Source: Pseudomonas sp. GM80
GTDB taxonomy: Bacteria; Pseudomonadota; Gammaproteobacteria; Pseudomonadales; Pseudomonadaceae
NCBI RefSeq assembly: GCF_000282515.1
Contig: NZ_AKJD01000063.1
Location: forward strand, 62,001-126,000
Length of the DNA stretch: 64,000 bases
Direction: 5' to 3'
The notes beneath the pieces are model-generated. The model was not told the origin of the DNA and made no database searches. It worked only from the letters and a program-made list of their open reading frames with translations. The position numbers and the translations under genes were made by a program. Below are positions 26,625 through 35,427 of the stretch, one piece after another (position 1 is the stretch's first letter; each line of letters opens with the position of its first letter).

Positions 26625-27940
26625 CGGCCGGACGTAATGCTCAGGCCTTTGAGCAGGCTCAGGGCCTGGGCCAGTTGGTAATCGTCATCCTGCGGCATCG
26701 CTTTGGCCTTGCCGCCGGAACCGGTCGGTTTGTCCGCGCCGCCGTTGCCATTGCCCAAGTGACCTTGCAGGTCGGCTTCCTTGAAGTAATCGCTGTCGGC
26801 CTCGTTGGTGATCTTGGCCTTGCGCACTTCGATGTCCGGAACAATGCCTTGCGCCTGAATCGAGCGGCCATTCGGCGTGAAGTACAGCGCCGTGGTGATC
26901 TTCAGCGCGCGGTCGTTGTTCAGCGGCAGCACGGTTTGTACCGAGCCTTTGCCGAAGCTGGTGGTGCCCATGACCACGGCGCGTTTCTGATCCTGCAGGG
27001 CACCGGCGACGATTTCCGACGCCGAGGCGCTGCCACCGTTGATCAACACCACCATCGGCACCGCTTCGCTTTCGTCTTTGCCGGTGGCCGAGAAGCGCAG
27101 TTCGGAGTTGGCGATCCGGCCCTTGGTGTAGACGATCAGGCCTTTGGTGATGAAGTGGTCGACCACTTCCACCGCCGCCTGCAATACGCCGCCCGGGTTG
27201 TTGCGCAGGTCGAGGATCACGCCGTTGAGCTTCTTGCCGTTGTCCTTGCGCAGCTTGGCCAGGGCTTTGGAAACTTCTTCGCCGGTCTTGACCTGGAACT
27301 GGGTGATACGGATGTAGCCGTAGCCCGATTCCAGCAGTTGTGCCTTGACGCTCTTCACCTGAATCACCGCACGAGCGAGGGTCACGTCGAACGGCGTGCC
27401 GCCGTCGCGCACCAGGGTCAGGGTGATTTTCTGGCCGATCTTGCCGCGCATCTTGTCGACGGCTTCGGTCATGGTCTGGCCGCGCGTTGGCGCCCCGTTG
27501 ATCTTGACGATGAAGTCGCCGGCCTGAATACCGGCCTTCGACGCCGGAGTGTCGTCGATTGGCGAGACAACCTTGATGAAGCCGTCTTCAGCACCAACTT
27601 CGATACCCAAGCCGCCAAACTCACCGCTGGTGCTTTCCTGCAGTTCGGTGAAGTCTTCAGGGCCGAGATAGGCCGAGTGCGGATCGAGGTTGCTGAGCAT
27701 GCCCTTGATCGCGTTTTCGAGCAGGGTTTTGTCGTCTACCGGTTCGACGTAAGCGGCTTTGATCCGGTCCATGACCTCGGCAAAGGTGCGCAACTCTTCC
27801 AGCGGCAGCGGCGCCTTGGAGGTCGCGGCTGTACCTGCCGGAGCGACGGCCGGGGCTGGTTGCGCGGCAAACGCCAAAGGCGCGCCGATCACCAGAGCGA
27901 TCGTCAGGGCCAGCGAGGTAAGGCGGGACAAATGCAGCAT
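26621..27940 (-). CDS. ctpA: C-terminal processing protease, S41 family
   Basis: A 439-residue periplasmic serine protease. It has a signal peptide, an N-terminal segment (EELRTFAEVMDRIKAAYVEP), a PDZ domain (GLGIEVGAEDGFIKVVSPI) and the S41 catalytic domain with the Ser in VLINGGSASASEIVAGALQD and the Lys in GKGSVQT. A disordered Gly/Lys-rich stretch lies near the C-terminus. CtpA-type proteases degrade peptidoglycan hydrolases in Pseudomonas. The gene is in the envC-ctpA-deacetylase operon. Confidence 0.94.
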   Translation of the reverse strand: MLHLSRLTSLALTIALVIGAPLAFAAQPAPAVAPAGTAATSKAPLPLEELRTFAEVMDRIKAAYVEPVDDKTLLENAIKGMLSNLDPHSAYLGPEDFTELQESTSGEFGGLGIEVGAEDGFIKVVSPIDDTPASKAGIQAGDFIVKINGAPTRGQTMTEAVDKMRGKIGQKITLTLVRDGGTPFDVTLARAVIQVKSVKAQLLESGYGYIRITQFQVKTGEEVSKALAKLRKDNGKKLNGVILDLRNNPGGVLQAAVEVVDHFITKGLIVYTKGRIANSELRFSATGKDESEAVPMVVLINGGSASASEIVAGALQDQKRAVVMGTTSFGKGSVQTVLPLNNDRALKITTALYFTPNGRSIQAQGIVPDIEVRKAKITNEADSDYFKEADLQGHLGNGNGGADKPTGSGGKAKAMPQDDDYQLAQALSLLKGLSITSGR

Positions 27941-27971
27941 GTCGAACGAACTCCTGAATTAGGCGGTGCGC

Positions 27972-29258
27972 TTATCCTTGCGCACGGCACCATTGCGCCG
28001 GATCACTCGGGTGACCCTGCTGACGAATTGCGAAATACAGTGCTGGTGTGTCCTGACCGCCACTGTTACCGACAGTGGAAATCGACTCACCGGCTTTAAC
28101 CACGTCCCCAGCCGACTTGAGCAGCGTCTGGTTGTGACCGTAAAGACTCAGAAAACCATTGCCGTGATCAAGGATCACCAGCAGTCCGGCGCCGCGCAAC
28201 CAGTCGGCGAACACCACGCGACCACCATGCACGGCATGTACCTGGCTGCCGGCGGAGGCGCTGATCATCACACCGTCCCACTTGGTCCGGGCGTCGTCGC
28301 CGCGGCTTTCACCGAAGCGCGCCAATAGTCGACCATCAACCGGCCAAGGAAGTTTTCCCCGGGTTGCAGCAAAAGCGCCACCGAAGGTCTCGCCGCTGCT
28401 GGAAACCAGCGCGCCGGGAGTGGATCTGGCGGGTTTTCGTGGGGCGTCGCTGTTTTCAGCCTGCGCCTCACGCAAACGCTTTTTTTCCGCTTCCTGCTGG
28501 GCGATCAGCGCTTTCTGCCGCGCTTCTTCTGCCTCACGAGCCTGGCGAGCCAGCGTTTCCTCAATGGTTTTAAGGACTTTAGACAGGTCTGCCTGATCCT
28601 GCTCGCGGGCGGCGAGTTTCTGATCGCGGGCCTTCACGTCATCGTTGAGCTTGGCGAGGACTTGCTGGCGTTCCTTGCGAACATTTTCCAGTTCGTCGCG
28701 CTGCGTATCGAGGGTGCTTTTCTGCACCAGCAATTGCGCTTGCTGGGCGGCGATGTCTTTTTCGACATTAGCCAGTTGGCGCAGGGTTTCGTTGAAGTTC
28801 TTCAACTGCTCCAGGCGGGCCTGGCTCAGATAATCGTAATAGGTGAGGGTGCGGGCGAATTTCTCGGGATTCTGCTGGTTGAGCAGCAGCTTGAGGTATT
28901 CCTGGCGACCGTTCTGATAGGCCGCACGGGCCTGAATGGCGATCAGTCGCTGCTGTTCAGTGCGCGCGCTCTGGAGTTTTTTTTTCTCTGCATCGAGTCG
29001 CTGCAGCTCGGATTCGCTTTTCTGCAGCTCTTTCTGCAGCGCATCGACCTGTTTCTGCAGCTTGCCCAGCTCGGTTTCAGTGCCCTTGAGCTCTTTCTGC
29101 ACGCCGGATTTTTCTTCCTGGACCTTGCTCAGCAGTTTTTTCAGCTCGGCAATGTCCTGACGCGTGGCGTCCAACTGCTGTTGGGTTTGCGCGCGCTCGT
29201 CAGCGAAGGCCGGTTGGAGCAGGCAGGTCAGAGCGAGGGCGATCAGGACGCGGAGCAT
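27972..29258 (-). CDS. envC: Murein hydrolase activator, EnvC-like with degenerate LytM domain
   Basis: A 428-residue exported protein with a signal peptide (MLRVLIALALTCLLQPAFA), long coiled coils (about 20-260) and a C-terminal LytM/M23 domain. The zinc-binding pattern of active M23 enzymes is replaced (KWDGVMI where HxGxD is expected, LYFAI for LHFEI), as in EnvC proteins that activate amidases rather than cut peptidoglycan. I start at 29258, where the signal peptide begins; the 45 residues upstream in frame are translated spacer. It is first in its operon. Confidence 0.92.
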   Translation of the reverse strand: MLRVLIALALTCLLQPAFADERAQTQQQLDATRQDIAELKKLLSKVQEEKSGVQKELKGTETELGKLQKQVDALQKELQKSESELQRLDAEKKKLQSARTEQQRLIAIQARAAYQNGRQEYLKLLLNQQNPEKFARTLTYYDYLSQARLEQLKNFNETLRQLANVEKDIAAQQAQLLVQKSTLDTQRDELENVRKERQQVLAKLNDDVKARDQKLAAREQDQADLSKVLKTIEETLARQAREAEEARQKALIAQQEAEKKRLREAQAENSDAPRKPARSTPGALVSSSGETFGGAFAATRGKLPWPVDGRLLARFGESRGDDARTKWDGVMISASAGSQVHAVHGGRVVFADWLRGAGLLVILDHGNGFLSLYGHNQTLLKSAGDVVKAGESISTVGNSGGQDTPALYFAIRQQGHPSDPAQWCRAQG

Positions 29259-29393
29259 AGAGGCGGGCGGCACCAGGGTAAGGGACGGCCTAGTATGCCC
29301 GCCCGAGGCTGCAAAAAAAACGCCCAATTGGGGCTGTGTGATAACTGGACCAAGCAATACACCGAATTCCATTTCGAAAACTCCATAAACCAC

Positions 29394-29483
29394 TGTGGGA
29401 GCTGGCTTGCCAGCGATGGCGTCTGCACATTCAACATAGATGTTGGCTGTCAGATTGCTATCGCTGGCAAGCCAGCTCCCACA
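29394..29483. repeat. REPIN, family B, TGTGGGAG ends outermost
   Basis: TGTGGGAGCTGGCTTGCCAG at the left end with its complement at the right end and a ~45-base centre. It lies between envC and gpmI. Confidence 0.88.
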
Positions 29484-29511
29484 GGGTTTTGCGGTGTTTT
29501 GGCGATTGGGG

Positions 29512-31041
29512 TCAGACCAGAATAGAGGTGCCGGTCATTTCCGCAGGTTTTTCCAGGCCCAACAGTTTCAGCATGGTCGGCGCCACATCCGCCAGCACGC
29601 CGCCTTCACGGACCTTGAGGTCACGCTTGCCGACATAAATGAACGGCACCGGCTCAGTAGTGTGCGCGGTGTGTGCCTGGTGGGTTTCTTCATCGGCCAT
29701 TTTTTCGACGTTGCCGTGGTCTGCGGTGATCAGCGCTTCGCCGCCGACCTTTTCCAGGGCTTCAACGATGCGACCGACGCAGGTGTCGAGGCATTCAACC
29801 GCTTTCACCGCCGCGTCGAATACGCCGCTGTGGCCGACCATGTCGCCGTTGGCGTAGTTGACCACGATCACGTCGAAACGCTGGTTTTCGATGGCTTCAA
29901 CGATGCGGTCGGTCACCTCAGGCGCGCTCATTTCCGGCTGCAAGTCGTAAGTGGCGACTTTCGGCGACGGGATCAGAATGCGCTCTTCGCCCGGGAACGG
30001 CTCTTCACGACCGCCGGAGAAGAAGAAGGTCACGTGCGCGTATTTCTCGGTTTCAGCGATACGCAGCTGGGTTTTGCCGTTCTTCGCCAAGTAATCGCCC
30101 AGCACGTTTTCCAGGCTGCCCGCGGCGAACGCCGATGGTGCCGGAATGCTTGCCGCGTATTGGGTCAGCATGACGAAACCGGCCAGTTTCGGCTGGCGGG
30201 CGCGCTCGAAGTCGTTGAAGTCGTCTTCAACGAACACGCGAGTCAGCTCACGGGCACGGTCGGCGCGGAAGTTCATGAACACCACAGCGTCGCCGTCTTC
30301 GACTTTTACCGGCTCACCGATGGTCGTGGCTTTGACGAATTCATCGCTCTCGCCACGCGCATAAGCAGCGTCGAGACCTTCCTGTGCGGTGGCGGCGTTG
30401 AATTCGCTGTGGCCGTCGACGATCAGGTTGTACGCCTGAGCAACGCGATCCCAGCGGTTGTCACGGTCCATGGCGAAGTAACGGCCGATGATGCTGGCGA
30501 TGCGGCCCTTGCCGAGTGCCTGGAAGGTCGCGTCGAGCAATTCGATCGACGACGCAGCGCTTTTCGGCGGCGTATCGCGGCCATCAAGGAAAGCGTGCAG
30601 ATAGATTTTTTCAGCGCCACGCTTGAAGGCCAGTTCGGCCATGGCGATCAGGTGATCCTGGTGGCTGTGTACGCCGCCATCGGACAACAGGCCCATGAAG
30701 TGCACGGCTTTACCGGCGGCCACGGCTTTATCCACAGCGGCGCAGATGGTCGGGTTCTCGAAAAACTCGCCGTCGCGGATCGACTTGGTCACGCGAGTGA
30801 AGTCCTGATACACCACGCGGCCAGCGCCAAGGTTCATATGACCGACTTCAGAGTTGCCCATCTGGCCGTCCGGCAGACCGACGTCCATGCCGCTGCCCGA
30901 GATCAAGCCATTCGGCACGGTGGCCCACAGGCGATCAAGGACGGGCTTCTTCGCCGCAAAAACGGCGTTGGATTCGGGGCTTTCGCTGTGACCGAAGCCG
31001 TCGAGAATCATCAGGACCAAAGGTTTAGGCGTAGTCGTCAT
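29512..31041 (-). CDS. gpmI: 2,3-bisphosphoglycerate-independent phosphoglycerate mutase
   Basis: A 509-residue glycolytic enzyme interconverting 3- and 2-phosphoglycerate with two manganese ions. It shows [13 protein letters not shown] (metal Asp), the phosphorylated Ser in [24 protein letters not shown] and [13 protein letters not shown] plus ITADHGN in the phosphatase half. I start at 31041 (MTTTPKP). It is transcribed away from the divergent rhodanese-grxC-secB cluster. Confidence 0.97.
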   Translation of the reverse strand: MTTTPKPLVLMILDGFGHSESPESNAVFAAKKPVLDRLWATVPNGLISGSGMDVGLPDGQMGNSEVGHMNLGAGRVVYQDFTRVTKSIRDGEFFENPTICAAVDKAVAAGKAVHFMGLLSDGGVHSHQDHLIAMAELAFKRGAEKIYLHAFLDGRDTPPKSAASSIELLDATFQALGKGRIASIIGRYFAMDRDNRWDRVAQAYNLIVDGHSEFNAATAQEGLDAAYARGESDEFVKATTIGEPVKVEDGDAVVFMNFRADRARELTRVFVEDDFNDFERARQPKLAGFVMLTQYAASIPAPSAFAAGSLENVLGDYLAKNGKTQLRIAETEKYAHVTFFFSGGREEPFPGEERILIPSPKVATYDLQPEMSAPEVTDRIVEAIENQRFDVIVVNYANGDMVGHSGVFDAAVKAVECLDTCVGRIVEALEKVGGEALITADHGNVEKMADEETHQAHTAHTTEPVPFIYVGKRDLKVREGGVLADVAPTMLKLLGLEKPAEMTGTSILV

Positions 31042-31194
31042 GGAATCCACTCGTGGCTAATAAAGAAGAGGGCGATGGAAAAGGGAGTTGGAGTTTAAAG
31101 CTAAGTTCCGACCGCGTCACCGCCGGACGGGGTTTGGCCGACCATAGTGGCTGTGTATACTGGCCGACATTTTAACGCCCTGGAACCTCCTTCG

Positions 31195-31608
31195 ATGGTT
31201 GCTCACCTGATTGAATTTGCCACTAACCACTACATTCTTGTCGGTATCTTCGTCGTACTGCTGGCCCTGCTGCTGGCGCACACGATGCAGGGCGGCGGTA
31301 AAAGCCTGAGCACCGGTGAGCTGACTGCACTGGTCAACAAAGACGCAGGCGTAGTGGTGGACATCCGTCCGGCCAAGGATTTCGCTGCCGGCCACATCGT
31401 TGGCGCGATCAACATTCCCCAGGACAAACTGGCTGCGCGCACCGCCGAGCTGGAAAAGCACAAGGCCAAGACCATCATTCTGGTCGACGCCCTGGGCCAG
31501 ACCGCCGGCACCCACGCCCGCGAGCTGATGAAATCCGGCTTCACCGCCGCCAAGCTGTCCGGCGGGATCTCCAGCTGGAAAGGCGACAACCTGCCGCTGG
31601 TGAAGTGA
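31195..31608 (+). CDS. Membrane-anchored rhodanese-like protein
   Basis: A 137-residue protein with one N-terminal transmembrane helix (HYILVGIFVVLLALLLAH) and a rhodanese fold (AGVVVDIRPAKDFAAGHIVGA). The usual catalytic Cys is absent: the loop reads VDALGQTAG. It may therefore be a binding rather than sulfurtransferase domain. I start at 31195; a TATACT hexamer at 31156 with TTGGCC 16 bases before it is a likely promoter. The next gene, grxC, starts two bases after its stop. Confidence 0.88.
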   Translation: MVAHLIEFATNHYILVGIFVVLLALLLAHTMQGGGKSLSTGELTALVNKDAGVVVDIRPAKDFAAGHIVGAINIPQDKLAARTAELEKHKAKTIILVDALGQTAGTHARELMKSGFTAAKLSGGISSWKGDNLPLVK

Positions 31609-31609
31609 T

Positions 31610-31864
31610 ATGAGCGAAGTCATCGTCTACTCCAGCGATTACTGCCCTTATTGCTCGCGAGCCAAGTACCTGCTCGAGAACAAAGGCGTGGCGTTCAAAG
31701 AGATCAAGGTCGATGGCAAGCCGCAGGTGCGCGCCGAAATGGCCCAGAAAGCCGGACGCACGTCCGTGCCGCAGATCTGGATCGGCAGCAAGCACATCGG
31801 CGGTTGTGACGATTTGTATGCCCTGGAGCGCGCCGGCAAGCTCGACGCGCTGCTCAAGGCCTGA
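31610..31864 (+). CDS. grxC: Glutaredoxin 3
   Basis: An 84-residue dithiol glutaredoxin with the active site CPYC (Cys12 and Cys15), TSVPQIWI (cis-Pro loop) and GGCDDLYAL for glutathione binding. It reduces protein and mixed disulfides in the cytoplasm with glutathione. It lies one base after the rhodanese gene and 57 bases before secB. Confidence 0.96.
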   Translation: MSEVIVYSSDYCPYCSRAKYLLENKGVAFKEIKVDGKPQVRAEMAQKAGRTSVPQIWIGSKHIGGCDDLYALERAGKLDALLKA

Positions 31865-31921
31865 ACGGCTGCACCCACGTACAGCACTCCCTAAAAGACC
31901 CAAGATCAGAAAGGATCTGAG

Positions 31922-32407
31922 ATGACTGACCAACAGAACACTGCAGCCAGCGAAGAAGAAACCGCACCGCAATTCTCCTTGCAGCGCATCTACGTTCGCG
32001 ACCTGTCCTTCGAAGCCCCGAAAAGCCCGGCGATCTTCCGTCAGCAGTGGGATCCGACCGTTGGTCTGGATCTGAACACTCGCCAGAAAGAACTCGAAGG
32101 CGATTTCTACGAAGTTGTACTGACCCTGTCCGTGACCGTGAAAAACGGTGACGAAGTGGCCTTCATCGCTGAAGTGCAACAGGCCGGTATCTTCCTGATC
32201 AAGAACCTCGACGCGGCTTCGATGAGCCACACCCTGGGTGCGTTCTGCCCGAACATCCTGTTCCCGTACGCACGCGAAACCCTGGACAGCCTGGTCACCC
32301 GTGGTTCGTTCCCGGCGCTGATGCTGGCCCCGGTGAACTTCGACGCCCTGTACGCGCAAGAATTGCAGCGCATGCAGGAAAGCGGCGAGACGCCAACCGT
32401 TCAATAA
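31922..32407 (+). CDS. secB: Protein-export chaperone SecB
   Basis: A 161-residue tetrameric chaperone that keeps precursors unfolded for SecA. It shows [19 protein letters not shown], the typical beta-strand start of SecB, and [20 protein letters not shown] in the C-terminal half. It is last in the rhodanese-grxC-secB cluster, followed by a terminator. Confidence 0.97.
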   Translation: MTDQQNTAASEEETAPQFSLQRIYVRDLSFEAPKSPAIFRQQWDPTVGLDLNTRQKELEGDFYEVVLTLSVTVKNGDEVAFIAEVQQAGIFLIKNLDAASMSHTLGAFCPNILFPYARETLDSLVTRGSFPALMLAPVNFDALYAQELQRMQESGETPTVQ

Positions 32408-32425
32408 ACGGTCCTGGCTACAACG

Positions 32426-32453
32426 AAAAAAGCGCCGTAACAGGCGCTTTTTT
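32426..32453 (+). terminator. Terminator of secB
   Basis: AAAAAAGCGCC and GGCGCTTTTTT form a stem with a 6-base loop and T-run, 19 bases past the stop. Confidence 0.9.
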
Positions 32454-32476
32454 CTTGGGCTGAAATACTCGTCTCA

Positions 32477-32561
32477 TGTAGGAGCTGCCGCAGGCTGCGA
32501 TCTTTTGATCTTGATCTTGAAAAGCAGGATCAAAAGATCGCAGCCTTCGGCAGCTCCTACA
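32477..32561. repeat. REPIN, family A, GTAGG ends outermost
   Basis: TGTAGGAGCTGCCGCAGGCTGCGATCTTTTGATC arm, inverted copy at 32528-32561, short centre. It lies between convergent secB and trmL. The two arms differ at one position (GCAGGC and GAAGGC). Confidence 0.9.
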
Positions 32562-32590
32562 GTGGAGTCGGGAAGTGCGGATTTGCGGTG

Positions 32591-33046
32591 TTATTTGAAG
32601 TCGTTCTGGCGCCAGGCTTCGTACACGGCGACCGCCACGGTGTTGGACAGGTTCAGGCTGCGGCAGCCTTCACGCATGGGCAGGCGCAGGCGCTGTTCAG
32701 CGGGCAGGGCGTCGAGTACTTCCGGCGGTAAGCCACGGCTTTCCGGGCCGAAAATGAACGCATCGCCCGGGACAAACGCTGCATCATGAAACGGCCGCGA
32801 GCCCTTGGTGGTGAACGCAAACACCCGAGGGTTACCGATGCTTGCCAGGCAACTGGCGAGATCGGCGTGACGTTGCAGCGTGGCATATTCGTGGTAATCG
32901 AGACCGGCACGGCGCAAGCGCTTGTCGTCCATCTCGAAGCCCAACGGTTCGATCAAATGCAGGTGGCAGCCGCTGTTGGCGCACAGCCTGATAACGTTGC
33001 CGGTATTCGGCGGAATTTCTGGTTGAAAAAGGATGACGTGAAACAT
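32591..33046 (-). CDS. trmL: tRNA (cytidine/uridine-34 2'-O) methyltransferase
   Basis: A 151-residue SPOUT (SpoU-class) enzyme. It begins MFHVILFQPEIPPNTGNVIR, a family hallmark, has the knot motifs AFIFGPESRGLP and LRLPMREGCRSLNLSNTVAV, and modifies the wobble base of tRNA-Leu in relatives. I start at 33046 with CGGAG upstream; the longer frame to 33355 is shadow. Its ATG overlaps the ATG of the divergent gene at 33045. Confidence 0.93.
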   Translation of the reverse strand: MFHVILFQPEIPPNTGNVIRLCANSGCHLHLIEPLGFEMDDKRLRRAGLDYHEYATLQRHADLASCLASIGNPRVFAFTTKGSRPFHDAAFVPGDAFIFGPESRGLPPEVLDALPAEQRLRLPMREGCRSLNLSNTVAVAVYEAWRQNDFK

Positions 33047-33485
33047 GCACGGCTCCGAAGGTAAAGATGAGCGGCATTCTACGCCGCCTGTGGACAACCG
33101 TTCGAAACTATTCCCGCGTGTGATCGCTTCGCTGGCGATTGTCGGCGTGATGATCGGCTTGATGATCGGCCGCCTGACCACGCCGGATCCGACGGTGTTG
33201 CAGCAGATCGAGGTGACTGACGGCGGTTTGCTGGTGTGGTTCAACAACGAGCCGAAGCTGCATGGCGAAGTCATCGACGGCACGGTGGCGCTGCTGTTCC
33301 AGGCTGAGGGGCCGGCGCAGAAGGGCCAGCTCAAGCTCAATGGCAAAGACGTCAATTGGCGGACGCGAGCGAGTGACGGTGGGTTGTTGCTGACGGTGCT
33401 GGCGGCGCGGCCGCTGCAGGGTGACTGGGCCGGCAGTGCGGTCGATGACCGCTGGCGCCTGGAGATTCATCTGAGGGAGCAATAA
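33045..33485 (+). CDS. Conserved membrane-anchored protein (PA5126-type)
   Basis: A 146-residue protein with one hydrophobic segment (about 27-44, ASLAIVGVMIGLMIGRL) and a predicted periplasmic domain of beta character (VTDGGLLVWFNNEPKLHGEV, then RWRLEIHLREQ). No domain was recognised. The start at 33045 lies inside the trmL start codon on the other strand, with a poor ribosome site (GGA 11 bases before). It ends five bases before the NrsZ-like terminator stem, on the opposite strand. Confidence 0.78.
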   Translation: MHGSEGKDERHSTPPVDNRSKLFPRVIASLAIVGVMIGLMIGRLTTPDPTVLQQIEVTDGGLLVWFNNEPKLHGEVIDGTVALLFQAEGPAQKGQLKLNGKDVNWRTRASDGGLLLTVLAARPLQGDWAGSAVDDRWRLEIHLREQ

Positions 33486-33704
33486 AAGCGGGAATCCCTG
33501 ACCTGCCTGTATCAGGGTTCCCAAAACGGGATGGACTTCGCGTGACGCGTCGGTCCGGTGTAAAGAGGGAACCCCCGGCCTGCCTGTACCAAGAGCCCCA
33601 AAAGGGTGAGCTCGCCGCGTTGCGGTGTGAGCCCGATGTAAAGAGGGGAATCCCCGGCCTGCCTGTACCAAGGTCCCCGAAACGGGTGGTGAAACGAATC
33701 ACCT
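33482..33704 (-). ncRNA. nrsZ: NrsZ-like nitrogen-regulated sRNA, three modules
   Basis: A minus-strand transcript of about 223 bases is predicted between a sigma-54 promoter (33715-33732) and a terminator (33490-33522 with TTTTATT after it). It contains three similar stem-loops at 33645-33678, 33567-33599 and 33490-33522, spaced 77-79 bases, sharing GTACAGGCAGG near the loop (GATACAGGCAGG in the last). P. aeruginosa NrsZ also lies just downstream of ntrC, depends on NtrBC and RpoN, and is processed into three similar modules. Location, promoter class, size and module number all match. The assignment uses position and architecture; I could not align the sequences. Confidence 0.82.
33490..33522 (-). 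terminator. Terminator of the NrsZ-like sRNA (third module)
   Basis: GGGAACCCTGA and TCAGGGATTCCC form a near-complete stem (one bulge); the minus strand continues GCTTTTATT. The third module doubles as the terminator. Confidence 0.75.
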
Positions 33705-33714
33705 GTGAGAGTTA

Positions 33715-33732
33715 TTGCAGGGGGCGTGCCAG
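33715..33732 (-). promoter_or_regulatory. Sigma-54 promoter of the NrsZ-like sRNA
   Basis: CTGGCACGCCCCCTGCAA on the minus strand matches the consensus TGGCAC-N5-TTGC with GG at -24 and GC at -12. The predicted start is about 33704. A half NtrC site (TGCACC, 33886-33891) lies about 180 bases upstream. Confidence 0.85.
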
Positions 33733-33770
33733 GTTTTAATCTGTTGAAACAAAAAATCTGAGCAGAAACG

Positions 33771-33797
33771 CGAAAGCCCCGGAATTCGGGGCTTTCG
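33771..33797. terminator. Stem-loop terminator after ntrC
   Basis: CGAAAGCCCC pairs with GGGGCTTTCG. On the plus strand it is followed by GTGGTTTT and on the minus strand by CGTTTC, so it could stop transcripts from ntrC. It separates ntrC from the sRNA promoter. Confidence 0.65.
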
Positions 33798-33898
33798 TGG
33801 TTTTGGACGGTTGTTTTTCGAGCTCTGTTTGGGTGTTTTTTGATCCGGTTGTTATGCCCGATTGCGGGTCGTCGTGCCTTTTGGCGGTGCACGCAAAC

Positions 33899-33968
33899 AA
33901 AAAGATCGCAGCCTGCGGCAGCTCCTACATGGGTTCAATGTAGGACCTGCCGCAGGCTGCGATCTTTT
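33899..33968. repeat. REPIN, family A, GTAGG ends innermost
   Basis: AAAAGATCGCAGCCTGCGGC...CTCCTACA, 10-base centre, then TGTAGGACCTGCCG...GATCTTTT. One arm carries a GGACC variant of GGAGC. It lies just after the ntrC stop. Confidence 0.88.
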
Positions 33969-33990
33969 CGCGGACGACTAGAGTGCCGAG

Positions 33991-35427
33991 TTAACCCTCA
34001 TCCCCCTCATCATCATCCGCACCATCAACCTTCATCCCCAATTCCTTGATCTTGCGCGTCAGGGTATTACGCCCCCAACCCAACAACACCGCCGCATCAC
34101 GCCGACGTCCGGCCGTGTGCTTCAGCGCCGTCTCGATCATGATCCGCTCAAACGCCGGCACTGCGCTGTCGAGCAAACTCGACTGGCCGCGCGCCAAGGC
34201 CTGATCCGCCCACTGACGCAGCGCCTGCTCCCAATTGGTCACTGGCGCCGAATCCTGCGGCAGGTTCAGCAGTTCTGGCGGCAGGTCGCTGATGTGCACT
34301 TCGCGCCCGGACGCCATCACCGTGATCCAGCGGCAGGTGTTCTCCAGCTGACGCACGTTGCCGCCCCACGGCAGGTTTTTCAGGTATTCCTCGGTCTCGC
34401 TTTTCAGCAGCTTCGGCTCGACCGCCAGTTCTTGCGCGGCGCGGCTGAGGAAGTGCTTGGCCAGGGTCGGGATGTCTTCGCGACGATCCGACAGGCGCGG
34501 GATGTGGATGCGGATCACGTTGAGGCGATGGAACAAGTCTTCACGGAATTTGCCAGCGTGCACCAGGGTTTCCAGATTCTGGTGGGTCGCGGCGATGATG
34601 CGCACATCGACCTTGACCGGCACATGCCCGCCAACGCGATAGAACTCGCCATCGGCCAGAACCCGCAGCAAACGGGTTTGCGTATCCGCCGGCATGTCGC
34701 CGATTTCATCGAGGAACAGCGTGCCGCCGTCAGCCTGTTCAAAGCGGCCGCGACGCAAATTCGCCGCGCCGGTGAACGCGCCTTTCTCATGGCCGAACAG
34801 CTCGGACTCCATCAGATCCTTGGGGATCGCCGCCATGTTCAGCGCGATAAACGGCGAGGCCGCGCGCGGGCTGTGGCGGTGCAGGGCGTGGGCGACCAGT
34901 TCTTTGCCGGTGCCGGATTCGCCGTTGATCAGCACGGTGATGTTGGAGTGGCTCAAGCGCCCGATGGCGCGAAACACTTCCTGCATCGCCGGCGCTTCGC
35001 CGATGATTTCCGGGGTGCGGGTCAGCGCCGGTACGACTTCCAGGCCTTGCTGCTCTTGCGCGTGTTGGTTGGCGCGCTTGACCAGCGACACCGCTTCATC
35101 AACGTCGAACGGCTTCGGCAGGTACTCGAACGCGCCGCCCTGATACGAGGCGACAGCGCTGTCCAGATCGGAGTGAGCGGTCATGATGATGACCGGCAAC
35201 CGTGGGTGCTGCTCGCGAATCCGCGCCAACAGATCCAGACCGCTGGCACCCGGCATACGAATGTCGGAAATGATCACGTCAGGCTGCTGACGGGCCAGGC
35301 GACTCATTACGCCATCAGCGCTGTCGAAGCTCTGGGTGGTCATGCCTTCCTGCTGCAAGGCCTTTTCCAGCACCCAACGGATAGAACGGTCGTCATCGAC
35401 GATCCACACGGTTTCACTACGGCTCAT
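33991..35427 (-). CDS. ntrC: Nitrogen response regulator NtrC (sigma-54 activator)
   Basis: A 478-residue activator. The receiver domain 1-120 has phospho-acceptor Asp55 (VIISDIRMPG). The AAA+ domain has Walker A GESGTGKE, the sigma-54 contact GAFTGA and Walker B GGTLFLDEIGD. The C-terminal Fis-type helix-turn-helix is near 440-470 (AAVLLGWGRNTLTRKIKELG). It drives sigma-54 promoters under nitrogen limitation when phosphorylated by NtrB. The start overlaps the ntrB stop (ATGA). Predicted targets in this window are the promoters of ntrB, glnA and the sRNA. Confidence 0.97.
   Translation of the reverse strand: MSRSETVWIVDDDRSIRWVLEKALQQEGMTTQSFDSADGVMSRLARQQPDVIISDIRMPGASGLDLLARIREQHPRLPVIIMTAHSDLDSAVASYQGGAFEYLPKPFDVDEAVSLVKRANQHAQEQQGLEVVPALTRTPEIIGEAPAMQEVFRAIGRLSHSNITVLINGESGTGKELVAHALHRHSPRAASPFIALNMAAIPKDLMESELFGHEKGAFTGAANLRRGRFEQADGGTLFLDEIGDMPADTQTRLLRVLADGEFYRVGGHVPVKVDVRIIAATHQNLETLVHAGKFREDLFHRLNVIRIHIPRLSDRREDIPTLAKHFLSRAAQELAVEPKLLKSETEEYLKNLPWGGNVRQLENTCRWITVMASGREVHISDLPPELLNLPQDSAPVTNWEQALRQWADQALARGQSSLLDSAVPAFERIMIETALKHTAGRRRDAAVLLGWGRNTLTRKIKELGMKVDGADDDEGDEG

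Noticed and set aside
33512..33892. Minus-strand open frames over the triple repeat (126 and 187 residues)
   Set aside because: They translate the repeated sRNA modules and lack ribosome sites and protein character; the sRNA explains the region better.
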